Shown here: piece by piece, positions 22,782 to 34,499 of the stretch
Layout: each line of letters starts with the position of its first letter
Position numbering within the stretch: position 1 is the first letter of the stretch
DNA from: Amborella trichopoda
Lineage: Eukaryota; Streptophyta; Magnoliopsida; Amborellales; Amborellaceae
Reading direction: 5' to 3'
DNA: 64,000 nucleotides
Assembly: GCF_000471905.2 (NCBI RefSeq)
Contig: NW_006498435.1
Location: 2,517,280 to 2,581,279 of the forward strand
Made by a program: the position numbers and the translations under genes
Notes under the pieces: generated by a model
The model's input: only the letters and a program-made list of their open reading frames with translations
Database searches by the model: none
What the model was told of the DNA's origin: nothing

Positions 22782-23559
22782 GCTAGTTAGTTGCCTCGAT
22801 CTCGCCCTCCAGATCCTAGATGATAGGGCAGCACACATTTTTGGTTTTGAGGAAGACCCAAGAGGTTTTTGAGATCGCTCTCTCGAGAACCTCGTTTGAG
22901 AACGGGGGAAGGTGTTAGCAACCAGTGAGAGAGGAATTTAAAGGTGGGTTTAGGACTTACTCGGGCTAACTCGCATGGGTGCCCTCTTAGATCACGAAGA
23001 AAACCTCCCAGTAATAAAACTGGTTCGGAATCACCTCCCTTGACTTGTATTCTACTTATTTTATGTTTTTCTGCAATCACACACATATATGGCAAAGGTT
23101 ATAAGATAGGTGGGTCAAACCTCACCCTTTTCCTCTTTGATGAACATACACAAGCATGCACATTCAAAAAGAAGAGGAGAAGAAAGACCGAGCAGAGAAG
23201 AGTTCGACTGAGCGAGAGGACTAAGCTGGTGAGTAATTGGCCTGACGTGGTAGCGAAACGGGCTCGATAACTAAGACCGATTCACAGGCTCACTACTAGA
23301 TGTCATTACTAATACCGAGTAGCTAGGCACGATGATCAGTCTGTCGTGCCAACAATGAGGGCCAACCAATCCTGGCACAACAACATTACGGCTAGACGAC
23401 AAGACTACCATGAGAGGCTAACCTCCATCCCTCTTAGTCGAACAAAAGTGTGGCATTGGAATGGTTATGGGGAAAGAATGAAGTAAGAGAAAAAGGGAAC
23501 ATATAGAAGGAGGGAGAAAAAAGAAGAGAAAAGACGAGAGGATAAAAGAGAGAGAGAGA

Positions 23560-24290
23560 GAGAAGGAAGATGCAGTCAGTGTTAGGTATTACCAACTGTG
23601 TTAGAAGAAGGAAGACAAAAAAAAGCAGTCAGCGCTAGGCTTCTCTAAGGAGAAGAGAGGGGAGAAACAGTCGGTGCTGAACTTCACTGACTGTGATAAA
23701 AGAGGGGGGGGGGATCCCGTCGGTGCTAGGTTTTGTCGGCTGATAGAAGAGAAGAGAGAAAACTAGTTGACGTTAGGCTTTGCTGACTTACAAAAGAAAA
23801 GAGATAAACCAGTCCGTGCTAGAATTCACCAATTGATAAAAGAGGAGAGAGAAAACCAGTCGGTGCTGGGCTTCACCGACTGATAAAAGAGGAGAGAGAG
23901 AAAACCAGTCAGCATTAGGCTTCACTGATTGACAGAAGAGGAGAGAGAGAAGATCAACCGGTGCTAGGCTTCACCGATTGACAAAAGAGAAGAGAGAAAA
24001 GACCAACGGGTGCTAGTTTCACTGATTGAAATAGAACGGAAGAGAGAGAAATTCAATCGATGCTAGGCTTTATCGATTGAAATAAAAGAGAAGAGAGAGA
24101 AATTCAACCAGAACTAAGCTTCACCAATTGAAAACGAGGGGAAGAGAGAAATTTACCCGGCGTTAAGCTTCGTCGATTGAAACAGAAGGGAAGAGAGAGA
24201 AAGTCAACTAGTGTTATGCTTCACCAATTGAATCAAAAGGGAAGACAGAAAAATTCAACCCCTGCTAAGCTTCACTTATTGAAGTAGAAG
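23560..24290 (-). repeat. Hairpin-unit minisatellite in LTR B
   Basis: About 15 units of 48-50 bp. The best read CAGTCGGTG, 8-bp loop, CACCGACTG, followed by ATAAAAGAGGAGAGAGAG. The 9-bp arms are perfectly complementary in several units, for example around 23,853-23,885. The array is homologous to that of LTR A. Confidence 0.85.
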
Positions 24291-24613
24291 AGAAGAATGG
24301 AGATAAAGACATGAAAGAGGGGAGAGAGAGAGATGACAAGAGGAGAGAGAAAGAGATAAAGATGAGAAGAATAGAGAGAAAGAGATAGAGATGAGAAGAA
24401 GAGATCGAGATGAGAAAAAAAGAGAGAGATATATTGATGAGAAGAAAAGAGAGAAAGAGACAGATGAGAAGAAGAGAGAGAAAGAGGGGAGGAGAAAGAA
24501 AGAGGGGACAAGAGAGAAAGTTACCTTCTTGAAGGATAATGCTTCTTTAACTTCTCTCTCCTCTCTCTCTCTCTCTCTAAGACGTACTCACAAAATCAAG
24601 CAACAATCAGAAT

Positions 24614-24678
24614 TTTATTGATATATCCAAGAAGAATGAATTCGTTTTTTGTAGACTGAGGCATTGCCTATTTATATA
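24614..24678 (-). promoter_or_regulatory. LTR B promoter and polyadenylation signal
   Basis: On the minus strand TATATAAA (24,678-24,671) is followed 59 bp later by AATAAA (24,619-24,614). The expected start about 30 bp after TATA falls between them, so R would be short. Confidence 0.6.
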
Positions 24679-25607
24679 GAATTGGGTTAAAAGGTGGGTG
24701 TACGCCAAAAAACAACCTAAAATTGAAGATAATTACAATTTAATTGAATTTAAAAAAAATCTAAAAATGGTTGAAAATGACCGTTTTACCCATTCCTAAC
24801 AATGTGTGAAATTCTAGAACAGTCCCTGTTGCTGCTCGAGAACTTGTGTGATATTCCATGGTTGACCCGGGGGTTTCTAATACCCGTTTGATCGAAAGAC
24901 TATTTTTTTCTTGTATGTCTAGGTGTGGCGATCATTTTGATACCAACCTCAAGCCATGGATCGTGTTTCGAACCACGATCATGAGACTTGAATTTTGAAT
25001 GAATCTTTAAAACTTTGGATCGATTGTCTACTCGTTCCTTGATGTTTCTTCGTGATTTCTTCATTGAATCACACTGAGCAAGCCGTCACAATCATGTTGC
25101 AACAAACATAGCTCGATTTCGTGTTCGAATGAAGAATTTGTCGTCTCGAGTTTTTGACAAAAATCTTGAGATCTGGTGGTCGAAATTTACCACAGCTTTG
25201 ATGCCTCGTGTGTGAAATCCAACCGTTCATCGTTGGCGAGATTCGAACTAAAGATAGCCTCGGACCTGACACACATAATGCAATTGGTTTTGTGTCGATC
25301 GAGTGTGCGAGCGTCATGATCTGGCTGCTCGAATGAGGCATGCTGCTGGTGAATTTTCTGCAACTTCCTTCATGGATAAGCGACTTTGATTTAGTTTTTC
25401 TCTCTACTCGAGTGTCGTTACGGGGCATACCACATATCGAATTATTCTTCTTGATGAGATGAACACGCTCACCGAATTTGGTAACGATCCCACTAGAAGG
25501 AGTGAATCATAGGCTTCGAGAGTGACTACTCGTGACTGTAAAAACAATCACCTTTTATTGGTGTTTTCATGCAGTGAGGCCACATGGGAATACTGTGCGG
25601 CCTACCT

Positions 25608-25805
25608 NNNNNNNNNNNNNNNNNNNNNNNNNNNNNNNNNNNNNNNNNNNNNNNNNNNNNNNNNNNNNNNNNNNNNNNNNNNNNNNNNNNNNNNNNNNNN
25701 NNNNNNNNNNNNNNNNNNNNNNNNNNNNNNNNNNNNNNNNNNNNNNNNNNNNNNNNNNNNNNNNNNNNNNNNNNNNNNNNNNNNNNNNNNNNNNNNNNNN
25801 NNNNN
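25608..25805. other. Assembly gap (198 N)
   Basis: The gap lies in U3 of LTR B. The corresponding interval in LTR C (about 26,335-26,370) is only some 35 bp, and in LTR D about 110 bp, so the N count may not reflect true length. Confidence 0.95.
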
Positions 25806-27285
25806 TGCAAGATCTAATGGTGGTAGTTCCACATCTGTTTATCTTACTAAAAGTACGACTCTAGTTATCGGGTCCATTTCAGGGTGCTAGAGACCGTTTT
25901 TATTGAAATTGTTTCTTTGTTTTCGCTGCCTTAGACATGTCTGATCGTGATGAAACATGGCAGGTGGTCTTTTAAAGTGCGGATGGAGATCTTGACTAAT
26001 TATTGAGTCATTCTAAGACTATCAAGAATTTCCACAGCTTCGTAGGCTTTATTGACCTGCTTCCTACCAGGGACCAAGGCATTGAAATCACATTCAAACA
26101 ATAGTGAAATTCCCAAAAGTCTAAGAAGTTCCTCATAATGGGTCAGAATCTTTCTAAGCACACCAAAAGGCAATCTTTCAAGTTTTGTCTCAATTTGACA
26201 TGTCTAAGCTAGCGCAAACAAAGAAACTATTTCAAAAAAAATCAGCCTTTAGCACCCTGAAATAGACCCGATAGCTAAAAATATATTCTCGGTGAGTTAA
26301 ACAACTACGAGACCACAACCATTGGATCCAGGATAAAGTTATGGGTAAAAGACAAAAAAGAGGTAGACCACACGCTATTCCCGTGCGACCTCCCGACACC
26401 TATCTCCAAGGCCAACGTGCACAGTCCCGAGCAGAAAATTTAAAGGCCTGTATCTCACTCGTTCTGAGTTGAATCGCTCTTAAAATTAGTAAGTTTGTTC
26501 GTCTCATCAAGACGAGTGTTTTGATATGTGGCACGACCCATGATGATATTCTTGCAGGGAGAAAAACTAGAGAGAAGTTGATAATTCATGAAGATGAGTT
26601 CAAAAAATTTAGCAGCAGCACCTCTAGCTCTAATGGCCAAATGACGACGCTCGCATACCCGATCGATGCGAAAGTAATTGTATTATGTACGTGATGTTCG
26701 AGGCCATCTCTAGTTCATACCCCACGTTTAATGAATGGTTGCATTTCACACACGGAGGCATCGAAGGTGCTATAAATTTCGACAACCGAATTTCCAAATT
26801 CCGGCCAAAACCCCAAGTCGACAAAATCTTCGTTCAGAAACGAAATCAAGCTGCGTTTGTTGCCATACGATTATGACAGCATGCTCAATGTGATTTAGCG
26901 AAGAAACTAAAGAAAAAAATCAAGAAATAAGCACACTATCGATTCAAAATTTGCAAGATTTGTTCAAATTTCGTGTCGCATGATCGTAGCTTAAAAACAC
27001 AATCCATGGCTTGAAGTTGGTATCAAATCGATCGTCATAGTGATCCCTACAAGAAAACAATCATCTTTTAAAAAAAAGGGCACTAGATCAACCCTAAATC
27101 ATTCATGGAAGATCACGCAAGTTCTAGGGCAGCAGCATGGATTGTTTTGAAATTTCACATATTGTTGGGCAGGGGTAAAACAATCCTTTTGCACCCAATT
27201 TGAGAAATTCTTTTAATTCAATTAAATTATAATTATCATCAATTTAGGTAGTTTTTTGACATCCACCCATGTTTGGGCCCAATTC

Positions 27286-27347
27286 TATAAGTACATGTTA
27301 AACACAATTGTTAAAGACCTCTTGATTATTCAATACTCATGAATAAA
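27286..27347 (+). promoter_or_regulatory. LTR C promoter and polyadenylation signal
   Basis: TATAAG at 27,286-27,291 and AATAAA at 27,342-27,347 are 56 bp apart, almost the same spacing as in LTRs B, D and E. Confidence 0.6.
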
Positions 27348-27689
27348 ATTTGAGAATTGTCATGTTCAAATTGTGGGCACGTCTTGGGGAGAGAGATAGG
27401 AGAGAGAAGAAAAGGTTTGGTACCCTTTGGTGAAGGTAATTTTCTCTCTCCTCATCTTTATGTCTCTCTTTCTCTCTCCTCTCGTCGATCTTTCTTTCTA
27501 GTTTGTTCTCTGATCTTCTTTATCCACTTTCCTTCTTTATCTTTATCTTTCCTTTATCTTTCTTCTCTTTGCCATTCTCTCTTTGCTCTCTTTCTCTTTC
27601 TTCTCTATTCATGCATGGCAGAGTCTATCGCCTAGCATGATGTCTTCTTACTTCAGAGACACGAACAACGAGCCAGAACTTAATCCGTG

Positions 27690-28310
27690 TGGCGGACCGG
27701 GCCACTGTCAAAGTCTCATTGTCTTCTCTTATTTCATGGACAGTGGAAGCATATCGTCGTCCATGTTCTCTCTCTTCTAAATCGTCTGTCATGGACGGTG
27801 GAAGCACATCGCCATCCATGTTTTCTCTCCCTTCTTATTCTCTGTCATAAAAGGAGAAAGCATATCGCGACCCATGTTTTCTCTTTCCAATTAATCTTAT
27901 GTCATGGACAACAGAAGCACATCATCGCCCAAGTTTTGCCTCTCCTCCCATTCTTCTGTCATGGACGGTGGAAGCACATCGCCACCAATGCCTTCTCTCT
28001 CTTCTCTCATTGTTCTGTCATAGATGGCAGAAGCTCATCGTCGTCTATGTTTTCTCTCTCTTCTCTCATTCTTCTGCCATTGATGGTAGAAGCACATCGC
28101 CGCCCATGTCTTCCCTCACTTCTCTCATTCATCTATCATGGCCGGTAGAATCTCATCACCGTCCATGCCTTTTCTCTCTTCTCTCAGTCTTTTGTCACGG
28201 ACTGTGGAGGCTCATTACTGCCCATGTCTTCTCTCTCTTCTTACCCTTCTGTCATGGACGACGGAAGCACATCACCGTCCATGTTCTTTCCTACCTTTTC
28301 TCTCATCGTC
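27690..28310 (+). repeat. Hairpin-unit minisatellite in LTR C
   Basis: About ten units of 55-60 bp: CATGGACGGTGGAAGCACAT, then CGCCGTCCATG, then a TTTTCTCTCTCTTC tract. CATGGACGG and CCGTCCATG form an inverted repeat around a 12-14 base loop. The unit sequence is unrelated to that of LTRs A and B but homologous to that of LTR D. Confidence 0.85.
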
Positions 28311-29167
28311 GCCCATGCTCCCTTGCTCTCTTCTGTCTCTTTCTTCTTCATTATCTTCCTTCTCTCTTTCCTCTTTCTCTTTTTCCTTTCTTCCACATTG
28401 CTCATCTCGTCTTCTTCTCACATGCATGATATCAGTAGTACTGTGCATGTTTCTCTTTCTCTCTCTTATTTCTTCTCTCTTTCTCATTTGACCAAGAGAA
28501 CTGAGATAAACATTGTCATGATAGTCTTGTCGTCTAGCAGTATTGTTGCTGAGTCGGTCTTAGGTACTGTGCCCGCCTTAGTGCCACGATAGACTAGCCA
28601 TTGTGCCAGGCTGCCCCATGATCGTTCTGGCGTCTAGTAGTATTTATGTTGTGCTGGTCTAATTACTGTGCCTGTCTTGCTACCACGCTGGGAAATAAAT
28701 TGTTGATCTAGCTGCTATGTTAGTCTCGCCATCTAGTCAAAATTCCTCTGATTGACCTCTTTCTTCTTCTATTTTCTTACCCTCTTACTCTTTTCTTCTT
28801 TTAGATGTGCACGTCTGTGTACATTTGCTAAAGAACTAGGTGGGGTCTGTTTCGGTCCACTTGTTTTGTAAAATTAACCTTGTGTGTGTGATTGTAGAAA
28901 TAGGAGAATACATGCGAAGGGAGGTGATTCGAACCCAGTTCTACGACTGTGGGCCTTTCTTCGTGATCTAAGAGAGCGCCCATGCAAGCCAACCCGAGTA
29001 AGTCCCGAACTCACCTTAAATTCCTCTCTCATCAGTTGGTTTACCTGTCCTTGCTCCTGTGCAAGGTTCCCAAGATAGTGATCTCAAAGTTCCAGGTTCC
29101 CCGAAAACCGGAGACACGTGCCACCCAATCATCTATCTAGAGGGCGAGATCGAGGCACTTAACCAGT

Positions 29168-29187
29168 TTGACAACTCCACTTGGGAC
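29168..29187 (+). other. Primer binding site of element C
   Basis: TTGACAACTCCACTTGGGAC-type sequence lies three bases after the LTR terminus TTAACCA. Confidence 0.7.
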
Positions 29188-29189
29188 TT

Positions 29190-30640
29190 ACTACCCCTTC
29201 ATCAAGTCGTTCTTGTTTGGCTAATTTTTCCTTTGTCTTTTTGTTTTGACACACCACATGGTTGCTGGGTTTCTTAACCCATTTTTTCGAATCGGGGATT
29301 TTCTGATCCTTGCATTTGCAAGCGTTCCCTGGGAAAAAGATCCTCAAACTTCATTCCCAACCTTCCTTTCGAGCAAAGACCCAAAGTCTAGCTCCCAAGT
29401 CTTAACCTGGATAGGCGTGAGGAGGGACTTAAAGGTCCTTAACTCCCCTTCTCCTTGCCCTAGTGAAACTTCCACCAAGGTGCCCTGCATCGGTAGCACA
29501 TCTGCTGCCACTCACAACATGCACCCTGTCCTCGGCAAGTCACTTAGCAGTCGTATTGACCGAGTACACCGGAAGGTTGGCCAGTCCCTTGCTGCAAAAG
29601 GCAAGCAAGTTGTTGTTACTTCAATGGGTCACCGCAAGGCTACCCCCACACTCTTGCACCACCACAAGTCTCTACCCTTAGAGGCTCGACACATCGAGGT
29701 GGAGACTTTGGGGCCTCCACGTCTCGCACACACCAAAAGGCTCGTGGGTCAGCCACTAGAACCACACCTCGGGGTAACTTTTATGTTACCTCGTGTCAAC
29801 ATCCAGGATCAGGCCTCCCAAGGTCAGGTCCTGCACATGTTGTGGAGTTGCATCCCACCACTCGAGCCTGAGCTGACCCCAAGTCACCTGTCATCCTTCT
29901 TCAAGGGATGCACACACACGTCACCATCACAGATAGCCCCTCCCTCCTAACTCAAGCATCCTTATGAGTCAACCCTTCTCCTACCTGCTCCTTCTTCTTT
30001 GAGCAAGCACCTCCAACCATGGTCCTCAAAGACCTTCCTCAAGAGGACCATCTTGAACCAGCCCAGTCATCTCGATCATGTCTCTAGAGTCCAAAAGAGG
30101 ACTTGAGGCAAAGATCTGATAGGAGATCAAGTCCTCCATCCTCCCCAGCCCAAGATGACCCCAATTCCTAGCCCAAACATGTTGCTTCACGTAATGGAAA
30201 CATCTCTTTCTTGCGCAAGAAGAGCGGACCAGCAACAGTCTCGATCGCAGTTCTAGCATGAGGTCCATCAAAACCTCAAAGCCAAACATGATAGGGGCCT
30301 GCAAATTCTGACTAGGGAAGCACCCAAGATGGTCGGGGCGATTAACTCTGATGAACCTCTTCATCTAAACCCCTTCTACCCTCTTTAGATGATAAAGCCT
30401 GAAGAAGAAGTCCATTAACCCTACACTGTGGTTAGTGTTGAAGAAGATGACCCAACCACTCAACAGCCATGGTCCCAAGACCATCGAGAACTTGTCTTCA
30501 CATGATCGACATACAAGACTCGAGTCTAATCGGGGCATGCTGATCCCTTGCTGACCGATCTGCCACATGAAACTTGTCAAGCTCGGAAGCCCTCAACCAC
30601 AACTAAGGCCGACTTCCCTGGAGAAACAGTTAGCGTAATG
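29190..30640 (+). pseudogene. Leader region with conserved pre-gag reading frame, element C
   Basis: The first 700 bp carry the longest open form of the leader frame (29,246-29,950). It has FLNPFFRIGDFLILAFASV, LTWIGVRRDLKVLNS, HNMHPVLGKSLSSRIDRVH and AAKGKQVVVTSMGHRKATP. It is rich in Pro, Ser, His and Thr, with no membrane or known domain recognised. The remainder up to gag is less conserved. Ogre elements are known to carry a frame upstream of gag, and this fits that position. Confidence 0.5.
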
Positions 30641-30653
30641 GTTGTAACGGAGT

Positions 30654-32146
30654 GTGGCGACTCACAAAGAGCGCATGAACAAGTTCGAAGACATGGTGTG
30701 CTCAATGAAGGAGAAGATTGATCGCATTGATGCCGCAAGACAATCGGCTAACCATGAGGTCAATTCGCATCACTTTGATGATGCACCTCCAAGGCAGCCA
30801 CTTCCCTCTGCCTCACAAGACAATTATGTCCCTCACCCTGTCTCACAGGCAGACATCGATGCTATGGTTACCCATAGGTTAAAGAGCAGGCAAATCCTGA
30901 GAATACAAAGTGCAACGCCTTATCAAAATCCGTACCATTCATACATTGACCAGGTTTCATTTCACTCAGATTACAAGAAACGGAAGTTTCCCTTGTTCAA
31001 TGAAGCCACCTCCCCGAACAAACATATCGCCCAGTTCCAAGAAGCATGTCGAGAGACGGCTGCTGATGGTAGACTCTTTCTCCGTCAGTTTGTTGAAATC
31101 CTTGATGGCCTAGCTTTCTAGTGGTATGCTCGGCTTCCCCCAAACTCAGTACATACTTGGGCCAAAATGGAGAAACTATTCCACCAATGTTTCTATGAGG
31201 TCGAGAGAGAGGTTCAAACCATCGAGCTTCCCACCTTAACCTAAGATCCTGATGAGCCTATTGATCAATTCATATCAAGGTGGACAAATTTGGCCGCTTG
31301 CCATCGCAATCCCATGCCTGAGAAGGATGCAGTTCAAACTTGTGTGCAAAACATGCGACCTGAGATTGCTCGACATGTTGAGGCCTCCAATCCAACTTCC
31401 ATGTCTGAGCTGATCTCCAAGTCAGTCTGCATAGAAAGTCTATCACGCCACCATGGCGGGTCACGATAATAGTCTGCAAGCTCAAGAAACAATTGGAGCA
31501 ATGGTAGCTCTCAAACTAATACTCGAGGCAACCAACCAAAAGGAGTGATCAGCGCGGCCGTCACTGTAAGCGATCCAAAGAAGGCTCCCTCCCAAACTTT
31601 GGATCTCTCCAAAGGGGTAAACACAGTGAAACGCCTCAAACAGGTAAGCAACAACAGTCATACAACCGTGTACCCCCACCTGCTAACGTTAACTGGGATG
31701 ATTATTGGATCAAGCATAGGAATAAAGTCTACCCCTTTGAGAAGAAATGGGTCTCTGCACTACTCTGATTATTGCTGGAACAGAACATGATCGAGCCCTC
31801 AGAGACCAAGTTCTCGGATCAAGTTGAACTCGATACCCATGCAAATTACTATTCTTACCATCGAAAGATCAACCACCCCACAGAGGACTGCTACATGTTG
31901 AAAGACAATATCGAGGCCCTGATTCAGAAGGGCCAGATAAAGCTTGAAGAGCTAAAGAAGGTATTCGGGATGGTACAAGCCTCCCACGTAATAACAGCTC
32001 AAGTGGAAGATGAAGCGCATGACCTCCTTCATGCCCTGTTTGTTATGTTGCTTAAAGAAGGCGTCATCACACCAAAACCGGCAAGGCAGCCTCAACACCT
32101 CGCTCAAGGAACTGAGAACCATTCATGCCCGGACCATCACATATGA
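30654..32146 (+). pseudogene. gag fossil, element C
   Basis: The Gag signatures in order are MNKFEDMVCSMKEKIDRID, DYKKRKFPLFNEATSPNKH, FQEACRETAADGRLFLRQF, WYARLPPNSVHTW, FISRW and RHVEASNPTSMSELISK, then a nucleocapsid-like YYSYHRKINHPTEDCYMLKD and IEALIQKGQIKLEELKKV. The spacing matches the retrotransposon Gag family of Tat elements. This is a fossil with breaks. Confidence 0.85.
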
Positions 32147-32149
32147 GGC

Positions 32150-33330
32150 CACGACCTGAGCGAATGTTCTAGTTTCCATGATATAATTGCAAAGAAAATA
32201 CAGGGATGCCAAGAGTCCTACAATGTTTCAAAAAGTTATTCCCAAACCACTGCTCCACCAGTACGAGGGGACCTCCTTACACAAGTCCTGGGTGAAGAGG
32301 ACTCAGATCCTGGTGAACCCTCAACTTCTCAACCATGGATAGTTCATCATGAGCGAAGCAGACACAAGCCCTTAAGGCGAGAAGCGGTTCATCAAGCTAG
32401 GGCAGTTCATTAACCTAGCGAGACGGATCAACTGCTGCCCATGAAAACCAGAAAGAGACGAGCACCAAGGGCTGCTCTCCGAAGAAAGAAGACTGCTCAA
32501 CTGCCAATTGAGCAGGAATTTCTGCTCTCCGAAGAAAGAAGACTGCTCAACTGCCAATTGAGCAGAAATTTCTCAGGCCTCTTCCCCCATTTCCAACCTT
32601 GCAAGACTTCATCCCCGGCATGATCTTCCTCACTTCCTTTCCCCATCAAGAGGATGTACCCGAGCCATCTTCTACTCGGAGTACGTTCAATGAGGATGAC
32701 GAAGTTAAAAGCACTCCCTAATCGTCTAAGCAGGGGAAAGGCATAAAAGACTCCCTACACACTTCCAACTTTAGTGATGACATAAAAGCTGCCCAAATCG
32801 ATCTGATGAGGGGAACGACCTTAAAAGTCCCTCACTTACTTACCTTCTCCTTCTTCTTCTTCTGCTTCTCATCCTTCCTCTTCTATGTCCTGCAGGTACA
32901 ACCTTGAAATATCCAGACTTCGAGGCCCTTAACAAAGAACTTAAAGGAACCAATATATGCAGGACGCAACAAAGGTGGCTAAAAAAAATGCTAGCTCAAG
33001 CAGCTGGATTCTTAACAGTTGTTGATGCCTTGGTGGCTTGAGCCAAAGCAGAGTTATCTTCTACAAAGAAGAACAAGAGGTCAAAATCAAAGAAATCTCA
33101 ATGGTAGCCTGAGCCTGACTTTGAGCAGAGACTGAGAGAATCAAGGGCGCAGAGCTTTTATTCTCAAGAAGCTTGCCACATGGTATAAGTCTATGAAGAA
33201 TCAGCCAACGTGGGACAAACACTACTGACACCTGTGTAAAGACCGTGTGATTCATACGAGGGCTTTTCTTGTCCCACAATCGCCGAATCTCAACTCCCCT
33301 GTAACCCTCAAATTAAACTCCCACAACTAG
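32150..33330 (+). pseudogene. gag-RT spacer, element C
   Basis: The segments shared with A and B are SQPWIVHHERSRHKPLRRE, KTRKRRAPRAALRRKKTAQ with IEQEF, then repeats with ACGACCTTAAAAG (32,690-32,845), then a Lys/Ser-rich piece and PEPDFEQRLRESRAQSF. A 50-bp stretch is present twice in tandem at 32,472-32,571. No protease is recognised. Confidence 0.5.
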
Positions 33331-33335
33331 ATACG

Positions 33336-34490
33336 GTGTTAATATTCGAAGCTGATCCTTTTGTGCCACAATTCGAGAAAGATGGAGTAATCATGATCTA
33401 CCTTAGAGCTCTATTAGAGGCGGAGATGTCAGGATCATGGGTCGCTGCACTTGAGGTTAATGAGAGGACCTCTGAGGTCAATGATGAAGAGTTGCTAGAA
33501 GCCCCAGAAGAATGGGAAGAAGCCGGACAAGCCACAACTGACGAGCACAAGGAGATAAATCTAGGAGATGAGGCCGACCCCAGACCCACTTTCATCATAG
33601 CAAATATGTCGTCAGAAGAGAAGGAGACCTTTACTGTCTTCTTGCAAACAATCAGAGGTGTCTTTGCCTGAAATTACCATGAGATGCCTGGTTTAGATCC
33701 TCAAGCAGTGGTTCACCATCTCGGCATCGATACGTCTATCAAACTTGTCAAGCAGAAATCAAGGAGGTTTAGGCCTGACCTCGAAATACAGATAGATGTT
33801 GAGGTGACCAAACTCATACAAGCAGGCTTTATTCACGAAGTCAAGTACCCAAAGTGGCTGGAAAATGTTATTCCAGTCAAGACGAAGAACAACCAAACCA
33901 AGGTTTACAGTGACTTCCGCGACCTGAATACCTCCTGTCCCAAGGATGACTTCTCGTTCACATTCATAGAGATGCTCATTGGTTGTTCGGCTCATTGCCA
34001 GATATTTTCCTTCATGGATGGATACTCCGGGTATAATCTGATACGGATGGTGCCTGAAGATGAGGAAGCCACCACATTCTTGACTCCAAAAAGGGTCTTC
34101 TACTACACAATGATGCCTTTTGGATTGAAGAATGCTAGTGCAAAAAATCAGAGGGCGATGACAACCATCTTCAAAGATGTGATGCACAAAGAGGTGGAGT
34201 GTTACGTAGATGACTTGGTGGTAAAATCCGAAGTGAAAGACGCTCACATGAGGGACCCTGAAAAGGTGTTCGAGTGGTTACCCCTTCATCAGCTTAAAAT
34301 GAAACCGCTGAAATGCGCTTTTTACGTGCATTTAGAAAAGTTCTTGGGGTTCATTGTTAGACGACGAGGGCTGGAAGATCAAGGAAATCTAAGAAATGCC
34401 ATCACCAACTACACTATGAGAGTTGTGCTCTCTTCAAAGGCAGCTGGCGTATATCCACAGGTTCATCTCAAACCTCTCAGGTGGCTGTAA
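33336..34490 (+). pseudogene. Reverse transcriptase fossil, element C
   Basis: An acidic linker (EELLEAPEEWEEAGQATTDE) leads to RT: HEMPGLDPQAVVHHLGID, RRFRPDLEIQIDVEVTKLI, FRDLNTSCPKDDFSFTF, FMDGYSGYNLIRM, MMPFGLKNAS, ECYVDDLVVKSE and KPLKCAF. The YVDD and the Tat-clade entry motif are visible. This is the best preserved RT start in the window and parallels B. It is a fossil. Confidence 0.85.
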
Positions 34491-34499
34491 ACCTTTTAT

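Larger units (their letters stand above)
15391..26085 (-). mobile_element. Element B: Tat/Ogre-type Ty3/Gypsy retrotransposon fossil
   Basis: Read right to left: LTR (26,085-22,784), PBS, leader, gag remnant, spacer, RT, RNase H, archaeal-type RNase H, integrase and 3' noncoding region. The second, archaeal-type RNase H is the hallmark of the Tat clade. A 3' LTR was not recognised, so the left boundary is approximate. The element is broken in several places, but its pol is the best preserved in the window. Confidence 0.85.
22784..26085 (-). repeat. 5' LTR of element B
   Basis: About 3.3 kb including a 198-N gap (25,608-25,805). On the minus strand it runs from near the LTR tip (GCCTTGGTCCCTGG at about 26,070), through U3, TATA (24,678-24,671), AATAAA (24,619-24,614), AAGGTAAC at 24,526-24,519, a GA-rich stretch (CT-rich on the minus strand), the hairpin array and the shared U5 block, to CTAACTA. 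It meets LTR C head to head at its start. Confidence 0.8.
26086..29165 (+). repeat. 5' LTR of element C
   Basis: About 3.1 kb. It begins about 100 bp inside the LTR compared with LTR D and ends TTAACCA at 29,165. It contains TATAAG (27,286), AATAAA (27,342), AAGGTAAT (27,434), a CT-rich tract, the hairpin array (27,690-28,310) and the shared U5 block with CTTGTCGTCTAGCAG. Confidence 0.8.

Noticed and set aside
25069-25428. 119-residue minus-strand frame in U3 of LTR B, with an alignable counterpart in LTR D (57,240-57,518)
   Set aside because: The LTRs are homologous as DNA, so any frame aligns. I see no sign that coding is favoured and no domain.
25526-25890. Open frames across the 198-N gap, and likewise 49,568-50,586 across the 816-N gap
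   Set aside because: They exist only because N runs contain no stops.
33759-34247. 162-residue minus-strand frame opposite element C reverse transcriptase
   Set aside because: It is the antisense shadow of a clear RT on the + strand.
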